DNA from: Balneolaceae bacterium | Lineage (GTDB): Bacteria; Bacteroidota; Rhodothermia; Balneolales; Balneolaceae | Length of the DNA: 5,930 bases | Reading direction: 5' to 3' | Assembly: GCA_007117235.1 (NCBI GenBank) | Contig: SKGY01000151.1 | Coordinates: 1-5,930, forward strand | Shown here: positions 1 to 5,909 of the stretch, one piece after another | How the letters are laid out: each line of letters starts with the position of its first letter | Position numbering within the stretch: position 1 is the stretch's first letter | Made by a program: the position numbers and the translations under genes | Notes under the pieces: model-generated | Seen by the model: the letters and a program-made list of their open reading frames with translations, nothing else | Told to the model about the DNA's origin: nothing | Databases searched by the model: none

Positions 1-201
1 AATACATTAGTGGAAGTAGTAGAAAATCTCCGATCTGGTCTTCAAACAGTTTATACAGAAGATGGACTTGCGCCAATATCCATTCAGTCAAATCTAAACC
101 TTCAGTTTGATAAACTTGAAAATGCCCAGACCCCGGAAATCTGGTGGAAACCGGATGGTATTGACACAATAGAGTGGCTTATAAATCATTTTAAATTATA
201 A
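1..201 (+). CDS. 3' end of an unrecognised gene (5'-truncated by the window)
   Basis: The reading frame is open from base 1 and ends with TAA at 199-201. A GTG at 10-12 could be read as a start, but the three codons before it (Asn-Thr-Leu) are also open and nothing like a ribosome site is visible. I therefore take this as the last 66 or so residues of a longer protein. The tail is polar and mixed, with a Trp pair in PEIWWKPDG and the C-terminus IEWLINHFKL. It has no transmembrane segment, no Cys/His cluster and no terminal-Phe beta-barrel signature, so it looks like the end of a soluble protein. I do not recognise the family and assign no function. It lies 77 bp upstream of holA on the same strand, so co-transcription is possible but not shown. 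Confidence 0.6.
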   Translation, partial: NTLVEVVENLRSGLQTVYTEDGLAPISIQSNLNLQFDKLENAQTPEIWWKPDGIDTIEWLINHFKL

Positions 202-208
202 AATCACC

Positions 209-241
209 TCATACTTTGTGTCTGAGTTTCATACTTTTGTG
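209..241 (+). repeat. Imperfect tandem direct repeat upstream of holA
   Basis: TCATACTTTGTG (209-220) recurs as TCATACTTTTGTG (229-241), 20 bp downstream, with one extra T in the second copy. The two copies lie about two helical turns apart in the 77-bp gap between the partial gene and holA. That spacing would suit a dimeric regulator binding one face of the DNA, but a short repeat in AT-rich DNA can arise by chance. No function is assigned. Confidence 0.4.
232..239 (+). promoter_or_regulatory. Possible Bacteroidota-type -7 element for holA
   Basis: TACTTTTG matches the TAnnTTTG -7 consensus described for Bacteroidota primary sigma factors. The nearest upstream TTG (216-218) is only 13 bp away, shorter than the usual spacing of about 17-23 bp, and the motif lies inside the second copy of a direct repeat. 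It could place transcription initiation before holA, but it is weak evidence on its own. Confidence 0.2.
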
Positions 242-278
242 CAGCAGTTTTGAATATTAATTATTAAATCTTTCTCAG

Positions 279-1331
279 TTGCCAAAGCAGACCAGTATCG
301 ACATTTTCCGAAAGGCCTATAAAGAGATAAAAAGCAGGGACAAAATCATGCCTGTCTATTATTTCTATGGAGAAGAAGATTTTTTCAAGGATCTACTGCA
401 GGAAGAGATTGAAAAACTGGTACCTGCTGATCAAAAAGATTTCAATTTTGATCTGATCTATGGCTCAGATGCATCACCGGCTAAAGTAATTGACCTGGCC
501 AGAAGTTTTCCTATGATGGCTGAGAAAAGGGTAGTGATTGTACGTGATTTTTTGAAATTAGGAGATCAGACTGACGATGGTACTCTCAATGATTTTTCAT
601 CTTACCTCGATAATCCCAATCCTTCAACTATTCTATGTTTAATTGATCAAAAGTATCCTGACAAAAGAACTGCTCTTGGTAAGTCACTTCAGTCAGCAGA
701 TCATGCAGTAGCTTATGAATTTGAAAAACTTCCGGACTATAAATTAGCTGATTGGGTTATAGACTGGACCAAATACTCCCATAAGAGAGAGATTACCCCT
801 GAGGCCGCACAGCTAATCAGCCAAATGGTAGGTCAGGATTTAAAGCTACTGTCCACAGAACTGGAAAAAGTGTGCACTTTTGTAGACAGTGAGGAGAGAG
901 TTGGTATAGAGCACATAAAAAAAATATCGGGCTCATATCGCGATTTTAACGTCATAGAGCTAAAAAATGCAGTCGTTAACAGAGATATGGACTCCGCATT
1001 GGCAATTGCGGAACAGATGTTGCTTAAAAGTAACTATAACGCGGGTGAAATAATTAAAACCGTGGGGTTCTTTTACAATGTGTTTGGCAACATCTGGCAA
1101 ATTTGCAGATTATCTGAAAAGGGATTGCAGAAAAACCAGGTTCAAAGTCAGTTGGGAATTAAAAGCTCATATGTTTTTAATGCTCAGTGGAGTGAAGCTT
1201 CACGATTCAGACTTTCAGAAATGCCTCAAATATTTGAAGCCTTACTTGACGCTGATAGTGCAGCCAAAGGTTTCAGCACATTAGATACCTCATCCATATT
1301 TCTCCTGCTTATTAAGCGCATCATCGGGTAA
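279..1331 (+). CDS. holA: DNA polymerase III subunit delta (clamp-loader subunit)
   Basis: This 350-residue protein matches the usual length of HolA (E. coli about 343). In the clamp-loader complex, delta binds the beta sliding clamp and opens it so that it can be loaded on primed DNA in the cytoplasm. Family-like features are PVYYFYGEEDFF at residues 25-36, SFPMMAEKRVVIVRD at 76-90, the mid-domain VGQDLKLLSTELEKV at 184-198, and a helical C-terminal collar-type domain from about 222. There is no Walker A loop, as expected for delta, which does not hydrolyse ATP. The start is uncertain. TTG at 279 is the first candidate after the in-frame TAA at 258-260 and keeps an N-terminal helix (SIDIFRKAYKEIK) typical of the family, but lacks a Shine-Dalgarno sequence. 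ATG at 348 (residue 24) has AGGGA at 336-340 but would remove that helix. I keep the TTG. The gene ends 46 bp before the sigma-factor gene. Confidence 0.93.
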   Translation: MPKQTSIDIFRKAYKEIKSRDKIMPVYYFYGEEDFFKDLLQEEIEKLVPADQKDFNFDLIYGSDASPAKVIDLARSFPMMAEKRVVIVRDFLKLGDQTDDGTLNDFSSYLDNPNPSTILCLIDQKYPDKRTALGKSLQSADHAVAYEFEKLPDYKLADWVIDWTKYSHKREITPEAAQLISQMVGQDLKLLSTELEKVCTFVDSEERVGIEHIKKISGSYRDFNVIELKNAVVNRDMDSALAIAEQMLLKSNYNAGEIIKTVGFFYNVFGNIWQICRLSEKGLQKNQVQSQLGIKSSYVFNAQWSEASRFRLSEMPQIFEALLDADSAAKGFSTLDTSSIFLLLIKRIIG

Positions 1332-1364
1332 TGCGATGTTGCGGTAACAGGCAACTACAGGATT

Positions 1365-1370
1365 AAGGGG
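1365..1370 (+). promoter_or_regulatory. Ribosome binding site of the sigma-factor gene
   Basis: AAGGGG lies 7 nt before the ATG at 1378 and is one of the clearer Shine-Dalgarno-like sequences in the window. It fixes the start of the sigma-factor gene and contrasts with the poor sites before holA and the 98-residue downstream gene. Confidence 0.6.
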
Positions 1371-1377
1371 TATCATT

Positions 1378-1986
1378 ATGAAAGAATTATCTACAGCTAA
1401 ACTGCAACAATTATCTGATGAAGATGTAATGGAGCAACTTCAAGCCGGAGTTGTTCAGGCATTTGATATCATTGTTCAACGATATAAAGACCGACTTCAC
1501 AATTTCCTTTATAGATACACTCATAACCACGAAGATTGTGAAGATTTGGTACAAGAAACATTTTTAAGGGTGTACCGAAGCAGACATTCATATGAACGCA
1601 TTGCGAAGCTTTCAACTTGGATGTACACAATTGCACTTAACTTGGCCAAAACAATGTACAAGAAAAAGCAGCGCATGAGCTTAATTTCAATTCATGCTGA
1701 TGATTCTGACCCAGATGACAGAGAATTTGAAATAACAGATACTGCGTTATTGCAGGATGATGCGCTTCACATTAAGTTCAGCATGGAGCATCTGGAAAAA
1801 GCATTGTTAGAATTAAATGACGATTTCAGAGAAGCAGTTGTGTTGCGTGACATTCAGCAGCTTTCTTACGAAGAAATTGCCGAAATCACTGATACTGCAA
1901 TGGGTACAGTGAAGTCGCGAATCAACAGAGGAAGGCAACAGCTCCAGGAAATAATTGGAGAATACGTTAAGTCGGAAACATATTAA
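1378..1986 (+). CDS. RNA polymerase sigma factor, ECF (group IV) sigma-70 family
   Basis: This 202-residue protein has the two-domain plan of ECF sigma factors, which redirect RNA polymerase to a dedicated promoter set. Region 2 spans about residues 25-95: DLVQETFLRVYR (57-68) is the conserved 2.1/2.2 core-binding helix, and STWMYTIALNLAKTMYKKKQR (79-99) is the region 2.3/2.4 segment that melts and reads the -10. An acidic linker (D108-E118, rich in Asp) follows. Region 4 spans about 139-193, with ALLELNDDFREAVVLRD and the helix-turn-helix YEEIAEITDTAMGTVKSRINRGR (164-186) that reads the -35. There is no extra C-terminal domain. It sits 46 bp after holA and 47 bp before a small gene that may encode its partner, on the same strand. 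The regulon and inducing signal cannot be read from the sequence. The ECF class is secure; the subgroup is not. Confidence 0.95.
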   Translation: MKELSTAKLQQLSDEDVMEQLQAGVVQAFDIIVQRYKDRLHNFLYRYTHNHEDCEDLVQETFLRVYRSRHSYERIAKLSTWMYTIALNLAKTMYKKKQRMSLISIHADDSDPDDREFEITDTALLQDDALHIKFSMEHLEKALLELNDDFREAVVLRDIQQLSYEEIAEITDTAMGTVKSRINRGRQQLQEIIGEYVKSETY

Positions 1987-1991
1987 CAGTA

Positions 1992-2035
1992 GTGGGGTAT
2001 GAATTTCTAAATACTAACTGAAATTCATACCTCAT
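1992..2035 (+). promoter_or_regulatory. Long inverted repeat / predicted RNA hairpin over a start codon
   Basis: The arm 1992-2007 pairs with 2020-2035. There are 12 perfect pairs at 1996-2007/2020-2031 (GGTATGAATTTC with GAAATTCATACC), extended outward by four more pairs, two of which are G-U in RNA. The loop is 12 nt (2008-2019). The hairpin begins 5 nt after the sigma-factor stop codon, and its 3' arm contains the first two bases of the ATG at 2034. No run of T follows, so a rho-independent terminator is unlikely. The visible geometry suggests control of translation of the downstream gene, or an RNA-processing or protein-binding site. Read as DNA, it could also be an operator palindrome. 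The structure is directly visible; its role is inferred. Confidence 0.7.
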
Positions 2036-2330
2036 GAACGTTAAATTTGAAAATGATGAGATTATTACTGATTTCATCTTAAAATTTGCTGACTCAACTC
2101 TATCAAAACCTGAACTAGCCAGTTTCACAGAATTAATGGCTCAAAACAGGAACATCAGAAAGCAGGCTTTTACCAACTGGTATATAAAGTCTGCTTTTTC
2201 ATTTCTAAAACCGGTTAGATGCTCAAAACGATTCGATCAAAAAATGGCTGCAAAATTCTCACTGGAATTGGAAAGAGAGACTGCAGAACAGAATAAAAAT
2301 CGTACTAAACAGACTAATTCTTCTTACTGA
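2034..2330 (+). CDS. Small helical protein next to ECF sigma factor; possible anti-sigma or sigma partner
   Basis: This 98-residue protein is predicted to be mainly helical and soluble, with no signal peptide or transmembrane span. The N-terminal part (ENDEIITDFILKFADSTLSKPELASFTELMAQN, about residues 6-38) resembles the short start of many anti-sigma factors, where an acidic helix is followed by a 'few-residue turn, E...F..LL' helix. The segment RCSKRFDQKMAAKF (62-75) resembles the 'P.GF...M..R' strip seen after that helix in such proteins. The HxxxCxxC zinc motif of ZAS anti-sigmas is absent: there is one Cys (63) and no His. The tail from 78 is charged and probably disordered. The start ATG is the first after an in-frame TGA at 2019-2021 and has no Shine-Dalgarno sequence; it lies in a strong hairpin. 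The gene overlaps the convergent TPR gene by 17 bp at its 3' end. That it is a gene is likely from position and composition; the partner role is inferred from neighbourhood. Confidence 0.7.
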   Translation: MNVKFENDEIITDFILKFADSTLSKPELASFTELMAQNRNIRKQAFTNWYIKSAFSFLKPVRCSKRFDQKMAAKFSLELERETAEQNKNRTKQTNSSY

Positions 2331-2952
2331 TAGCTTCTTTTATCTCTCCTTTAAGCGCTAGCAAATCAGAATGACTCGAGTCTTTAAGTAATCCGCTGTT
2401 AGCGAATTCAAGAGCTCGGTCATATACACCTGCCTTTTTAAGCACCCATGCGATGTTAAAGTATGCGTCTGTGAATGATGAATCTCTTTTAATTGCATCT
2501 TCATATGCTTTTACTGCTTCAATATGCTGATTTTGTCGCAACAAAAAGTTACCAAGATTGAAATATGGTAAAGCGTTATCCGGATCTATTTTTATCAGAT
2601 AATGGAATAGTTCATGAGATTTTTCTAAATGCCCCATTAACTCATAACAGTCAGCTAAATTGTTGAGTGATGGTATATGACTTGGGTTTAGATCCAAAGC
2701 CCTTAAATATGCATCAGTAGCCTTCTCAGCTTGTCCATTTTCGGAATATGCATTCCCCAAATTAAATTGGATGTTAACGGAATCAGGATGCAGCTCAGAT
2801 GCTTTTTTTAGTTGAATAATTGCATTAGCATATTTACCAAGCAGATAATACCCAACGCCCAAATCATTTAACAGATCAGGATCTTCAGGTCTCTCTTTCA
2901 GCTCAAGTTTTATCTCTTCCAGTTGTTGACTAATTATTTCAGATTTGCTCAA
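2314..2952 (-). CDS. Tetratricopeptide (TPR) repeat protein
   Basis: This 212-residue protein is built almost entirely from five consecutive 34-residue TPRs, at about 25-58, 59-92, 93-126, 127-160 and 161-194. Each shows the family pattern (N-L-G/A, Y, G, A, A, P), for example FNLGNAYSENGQAEKATDAYLRALDLNP at 63-90. A short charged helix caps the N-terminus. There is no signal peptide or membrane segment, so a cytoplasmic protein-binding scaffold is expected; the ligand is unknown. The start is TTG at 2952-2950, and no in-frame Met occurs until residue 106, by which point three repeats would be lost. AGG at 2964-2962 (within ACAGGTAGG) lies 9 nt before the TTG. The first base of the gene overlaps the stop of the lipase gene in a shared TTGA, typical of translational coupling. 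Its 3' end overlaps the convergent small gene by 17 bp. Confidence 0.9.
   Translation of the reverse strand: MSKSEIISQQLEEIKLELKERPEDPDLLNDLGVGYYLLGKYANAIIQLKKASELHPDSVNIQFNLGNAYSENGQAEKATDAYLRALDLNPSHIPSLNNLADCYELMGHLEKSHELFHYLIKIDPDNALPYFNLGNFLLRQNQHIEAVKAYEDAIKRDSSFTDAYFNIAWVLKKAGVYDRALEFANSGLLKDSSHSDLLALKGEIKEAISKKN
2949..2952 (-). other. Four-nucleotide stop/start overlap (TTGA) between lipase and TPR genes
   Basis: On the - strand the lipase stop TGA (2951-2949) and the TPR start TTG (2952-2950) share the sequence TTGA. This is the non-ATG equivalent of the common ATGA junction and implies that ribosomes finishing the lipase can restart on the TPR gene. It supports one mRNA for both genes. 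Confidence 0.75.
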
Positions 2953-5144
2953 AATTGATAACCTACCTGTATTTCTACATTAAAAGAGTTGTTTGTTCCT
3001 GATGATAAAATCGCTTTTATGGGCCCCATCACTGTTAACGCCCCGATAGTTATTGCTGCTCCATATTCCGGTTCCAGGTTAAGAAAATCTGTATCCCAGC
3101 TTTCAAGAAATCTGCCTGCATAAAAGTCCACCCCAATAAATCGGTGATAAAATGGCTCAGCTTGGACTCCAATAGAAGCCATTTGTAAGTTTCTGGATGA
3201 TATTTGGTATCGATCCGACCCGCTAAATCTTACATAACCTATAAATTCCTGATGTCTGTTTGGAGTGTTCCAATATGTAAAGGGGAGATCATTACCATAC
3301 GAATAGCCCACCATGAGTGAACTTCGAAAACTTAATGAATTTGAGATGGCAAAAATTCCTTCCAGATAACCGGTTATTGATGAAAATAATATTGGACTAT
3401 AAAATAACGGATTACTATGAACTCCAAATAAATGAACCCTTGAACCTGAAGTAGGAAATGATTTTCTGTGCAAGCGGTCAAGGTTATATCTGAAGAAAAA
3501 TGCGTGATAGTCCCTCTCTGTAGGCTCAATTCCAGCGCTGTTAATTATATTTCTGTGTGCATTGAAATCTTTCCTTAAACCTACAGTAAACAAGTTTTGT
3601 GAATTGAAATAATTACCGGCTGAGACATCAACCCTGAACATCGTATTTGAGAAACTTGCCACACGTGAATTATTGCTGTACCAATCTACAGGTTCTTGTT
3701 GATAGCTGAATGACGTCAACGCAGCCAAACTTGATCCCAACGCTCCATAATAGATGTACTCAGATTTAAAAGATAAAAGATTACCAAGTCTCGCTTCAAT
3801 TCTGTTAATGGAACCCGGGTGTAATAGATCCTGAAATGTGCTTTCAAAAAGAATTGATGCTTGAGTTTGAGATTCATACCTCAACCCTATACGGAAATCA
3901 TCAGTTTTACTCTCCTGCACGTTAATAATTAAATTGTAGTAGTAAGATGAGTCAGGTACAACTTGATAGGTTACCTGATTGATATATCGAGAGCTGTATA
4001 ATTTTGATATCCTCTCTTCAATTTGATTTGGTGACAGTCTGGTGCCTGGTATAAATTCCAGCTGACGCGTAATGAATTCATCATCAAACAGAGTATTGCC
4101 TTGAATAATTAAGCTTTGTATTGGAAGTGGAATGGGGGCATCGATACCGGGAGTATATTTTCTTTGAAATGTTTGTTTCGAAGCAATCTCCCTAAACTGG
4201 TTAATAAATTCATTTCCTACATTAACTCCAATTTCTAAGAAAATTTCCATCAGATCGAAATCAACCATTGTGTATTGGTTTAATTGATCCATTTTGATCA
4301 CTAAATCCGCTTTATTCCTTTCAATTGCAGTTCGTTCATTAATTCTGAACATGACGGCCTGATTCATAATCTCAGTTAGAGATCGCAGGCTGTCTTGAGA
4401 CACGAGAGGTGTAGATACGTCAACTGCGATTATGTAATTTGCACCCATGTCTATAGCATCCTGAACCGGCAGGTTTCTTGATAAGCCTCCGTCTATATAT
4501 AGTTTATCGCCAATTCTGTGAGGTATCATTGCGGAGGGAATAGAAATACTTGCACGAATGGCATCAGGTAAATATCCGGATCTAAAAACTTCAGCTTCAC
4601 CTGTTTCTATATTTGTTGCAATAGCTGCAAATGGAATTGGAAAATTATTGAAATCATTTGTAGAGTGAGCTGCCCAGGCTAATCCTGACAAGTACGAGTA
4701 GATATTTTGACCGGTTATAATTCCGGCCGGCAAATCTATACCGCGTTCGCTGATAGGTACAGTTACAATTGTTCGCTCATCAAATCCCTTCTCATAATTT
4801 GAAATATGTCGTCTGTTCGGGCTTTCAGTAAACAACTCTGTGAAATTATTCTCTTTCGCAAGCTCAATCAGTTGATCACTGCTGTAACCGATGGCGTAGA
4901 GGCCACCAATTAGCGCACCCATACTAGTACCTGTAATATAATCTATCCGCACATTAGCTTCTTCAAGGGCTTTGAGAACTCCAATGTGCGCAACTCCTTT
5001 TGCTCCGCCACCGCTTAACACTAACCCAATTTTTAGAGTATCAGCTTCTGGATTATGAGTATAAGCTACAGCTGAATTGATAAAAAGTGATAGGGAAAAT
5101 AGGAGAGAGAATAAGATTGCCGATAGTCTTGACGAATGTGTCAT
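2949..5144 (-). CDS. Patatin-like phospholipase with POTRA and Omp85-type beta-barrel (type Vd secretion architecture)
   Basis: This 731-residue protein is a likely lipid acyl hydrolase carried on its own outer-membrane pore, as in PlpD-type (type Vd) autotransporters. Residues 1-27 form a Sec signal peptide ending ...NSAVA. The patatin domain (about 37-245) has the oxyanion loop GGGAKG (45-50), the nucleophile Ser74 in GTSMG, and the second dyad residue Asp218 in DGG, so the active site looks intact. A linker rich in charged helix (about 250-335) follows. One POTRA-like domain spans about 342-412 (IQSLIIQGNTLFDDEFITRQL onward). From about 413 to the end there are alternating beta strands, and the protein ends in VEIQVGYQF with a terminal Phe, as in BamA-recognised barrels. 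The domain order matches type Vd. Whether the patatin domain is cleaved or stays attached at the surface or in the periplasm cannot be told. The ATG at 5144-5142 has no clear Shine-Dalgarno sequence. The stop overlaps the TPR start. Confidence 0.92.
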   Translation of the reverse strand: MTHSSRLSAILFSLLFSLSLFINSAVAYTHNPEADTLKIGLVLSGGGAKGVAHIGVLKALEEANVRIDYITGTSMGALIGGLYAIGYSSDQLIELAKENNFTELFTESPNRRHISNYEKGFDERTIVTVPISERGIDLPAGIITGQNIYSYLSGLAWAAHSTNDFNNFPIPFAAIATNIETGEAEVFRSGYLPDAIRASISIPSAMIPHRIGDKLYIDGGLSRNLPVQDAIDMGANYIIAVDVSTPLVSQDSLRSLTEIMNQAVMFRINERTAIERNKADLVIKMDQLNQYTMVDFDLMEIFLEIGVNVGNEFINQFREIASKQTFQRKYTPGIDAPIPLPIQSLIIQGNTLFDDEFITRQLEFIPGTRLSPNQIEERISKLYSSRYINQVTYQVVPDSSYYYNLIINVQESKTDDFRIGLRYESQTQASILFESTFQDLLHPGSINRIEARLGNLLSFKSEYIYYGALGSSLAALTSFSYQQEPVDWYSNNSRVASFSNTMFRVDVSAGNYFNSQNLFTVGLRKDFNAHRNIINSAGIEPTERDYHAFFFRYNLDRLHRKSFPTSGSRVHLFGVHSNPLFYSPILFSSITGYLEGIFAISNSLSFRSSLMVGYSYGNDLPFTYWNTPNRHQEFIGYVRFSGSDRYQISSRNLQMASIGVQAEPFYHRFIGVDFYAGRFLESWDTDFLNLEPEYGAAITIGALTVMGPIKAILSSGTNNSFNVEIQVGYQF

Positions 5145-5218
5145 AAAGCATAACCGTAGAATAGTAAGAGGCGAAAGTAAATTAGAATGCGGTCTTCCCT
5201 ACTAAAAATAACGATTTA

Positions 5219-5593
5219 CTAGTTAAAAGCTTGTGCAATAGCTGCTTCTAATTTTTCAGGAGTAATAGGCTTCTCAATAAAAGCTTCAAAATTGGTCTCA
5301 CCGGCTCGCTCTCTTGTTGCCGATTCTGTATTACCTGTTACATAAATTACTTTTACATCAGATTTTTTTCGGATCTCTTTCATGGCTTCAATGCCATCAA
5401 CATTATCACTTAACCGAATATCCATGATAATTAGATCAACGCCTTTCAATTTTAAAGCTGATTGCACGGCAGCTGATCCTTCTGAAACAGTTGCTAGAAC
5501 CGTGTGTCCCAACTTGTTAATAAATCTTTCCATGATAACTTGTTGTACACCATCATCTTCTACCAACAGAATTTTCTTGGGATTTTTAGCCAC
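5219..5593 (-). CDS. Single-domain response regulator (CheY-like receiver)
   Basis: This 124-residue protein is one receiver domain with no output domain. The acidic pocket is E12-D13-D14, the phospho-acceptor is Asp58 in DLIIMDIRL, the switch Thr is T86 in VIYVTGN, and the conserved Lys is K108 in EKP. All the key residues are present, so it should be phosphorylated by a histidine kinase or phosphorelay; no kinase is in the window. Output must occur by protein-protein contact. The start is GTG at 5593-5591: an in-frame TAA lies only 18 bp upstream, no other start codon lies between, and CAGG lies about 9 nt upstream. It is followed after 74 bp by the lipase gene and preceded by a 91-bp gap to the SUI1 gene, all on the same strand, so an operon is possible but not required. 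Confidence 0.93.
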   Translation of the reverse strand: MAKNPKKILLVEDDGVQQVIMERFINKLGHTVLATVSEGSAAVQSALKLKGVDLIIMDIRLSDNVDGIEAMKEIRKKSDVKVIYVTGNTESATRERAGETNFEAFIEKPITPEKLEAAIAQAFN

Positions 5594-5635
5594 TTCGTTG
5601 AACCTGGTTAGTTAATAGTTGTCGTAATGTAAATA

Positions 5636-5647
5636 ATTTGATCAAAT
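5636..5647. promoter_or_regulatory. Perfect 12-bp palindrome upstream of the response regulator
   Basis: ATTTGATCAAAT is a perfect palindrome centred on GATC, located 43 bp before the GTG start of the response-regulator gene in the 91-bp gap behind the SUI1 gene. It could be an operator half-site pair for a dimeric regulator, or a chance AT-rich palindrome. The surrounding gap also contains TATAAT-like stretches (for example the complement of 5678-5683), but none makes a convincing promoter pair. Confidence 0.3.
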
Positions 5648-5684
5648 ATCGTTAATTCCCGAATATAATCAGACTAAATTATAC

Positions 5685-5909
5685 TTATTTAATTGTGTAC
5701 CCGTCTTTTATAAGAATTTCTGAAATTTTATCAGTGTGTGATCCCTGTACAATGATTGTTTTTCCTTCAATGTGTCCGCCGGCTCCGCAAGAGTTTTTAA
5801 TTTTTTTCGCCAATGTTTCAATAACCTGTGGATTGTGAGTAATACCAGAAATTACAGTTGTTGGTTTTCCTGTCTTAGGATTTCTTTTTTCTTGTATTGA
5901 TACCTTCAT
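5685..5909 (-). CDS. SUI1/YciH-type translation initiation factor-like protein (possibly 5'-partial)
   Basis: The 74 visible residues form the core of the SUI1/eIF1-like fold found in bacterial YciH: KVSIQEKRNPKTGKPTTVISGI (2-23), then the conserved KNSCGAGGHIEGKTIIVQGSH segment (38-58) and the C-terminal DKISEILIKDGYTIK. YciH-like proteins act at the ribosome, and the E. coli member has been linked to translation control under stress. The ATG at 5909-5907 gives a protein shorter than the roughly 110 residues common in the family. The frame stays open to the window edge (seven more codons, 5910-5930) and no Shine-Dalgarno sequence precedes the ATG, so the true start may lie outside. The gene ends 91 bp before the response regulator, on the same strand. 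Confidence 0.85.
   Translation of the reverse strand: MKVSIQEKRNPKTGKPTTVISGITHNPQVIETLAKKIKNSCGAGGHIEGKTIIVQGSHTDKISEILIKDGYTIK

Noticed and set aside
1078..1284. 68-codon open frame inside holA in another frame
   Set aside because: It is nested in a well-supported housekeeping gene, has no ribosome site of note and no domain pattern.
1338..1355. Small inverted repeat GTTGC...GCAAC between holA and the sigma-factor gene
   Set aside because: Only five pairs with an 8-nt loop and no T-tract; such structures are common by chance.
1999..2010. A three-codon leader ORF (ATG AAT TTC TAA) inside the 5' arm of the hairpin
   Set aside because: The G-rich stretch before it is only 1 nt from the ATG, too close for a working ribosome site. 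So short an ORF is expected by chance, and it may simply follow from the palindrome sequence.
1992..2035. Rho-independent terminator after the sigma-factor gene
   Set aside because: The stem is strong but AT-rich at its core, and neither strand shows a T-tract directly after it. The 3' arm also runs into the next start codon.
5172..5179. TAnnTTTG-like motif (TACTTTCG on the - strand) before the lipase gene
   Set aside because: One mismatch to the consensus and no TTG at the expected upstream distance, so it is not enough to call a promoter.
5382..5615. 77-codon open frame on the + strand opposite the response regulator
   Set aside because: It lies entirely antisense to a receiver domain with all catalytic residues intact, and its translation has no recognisable pattern.
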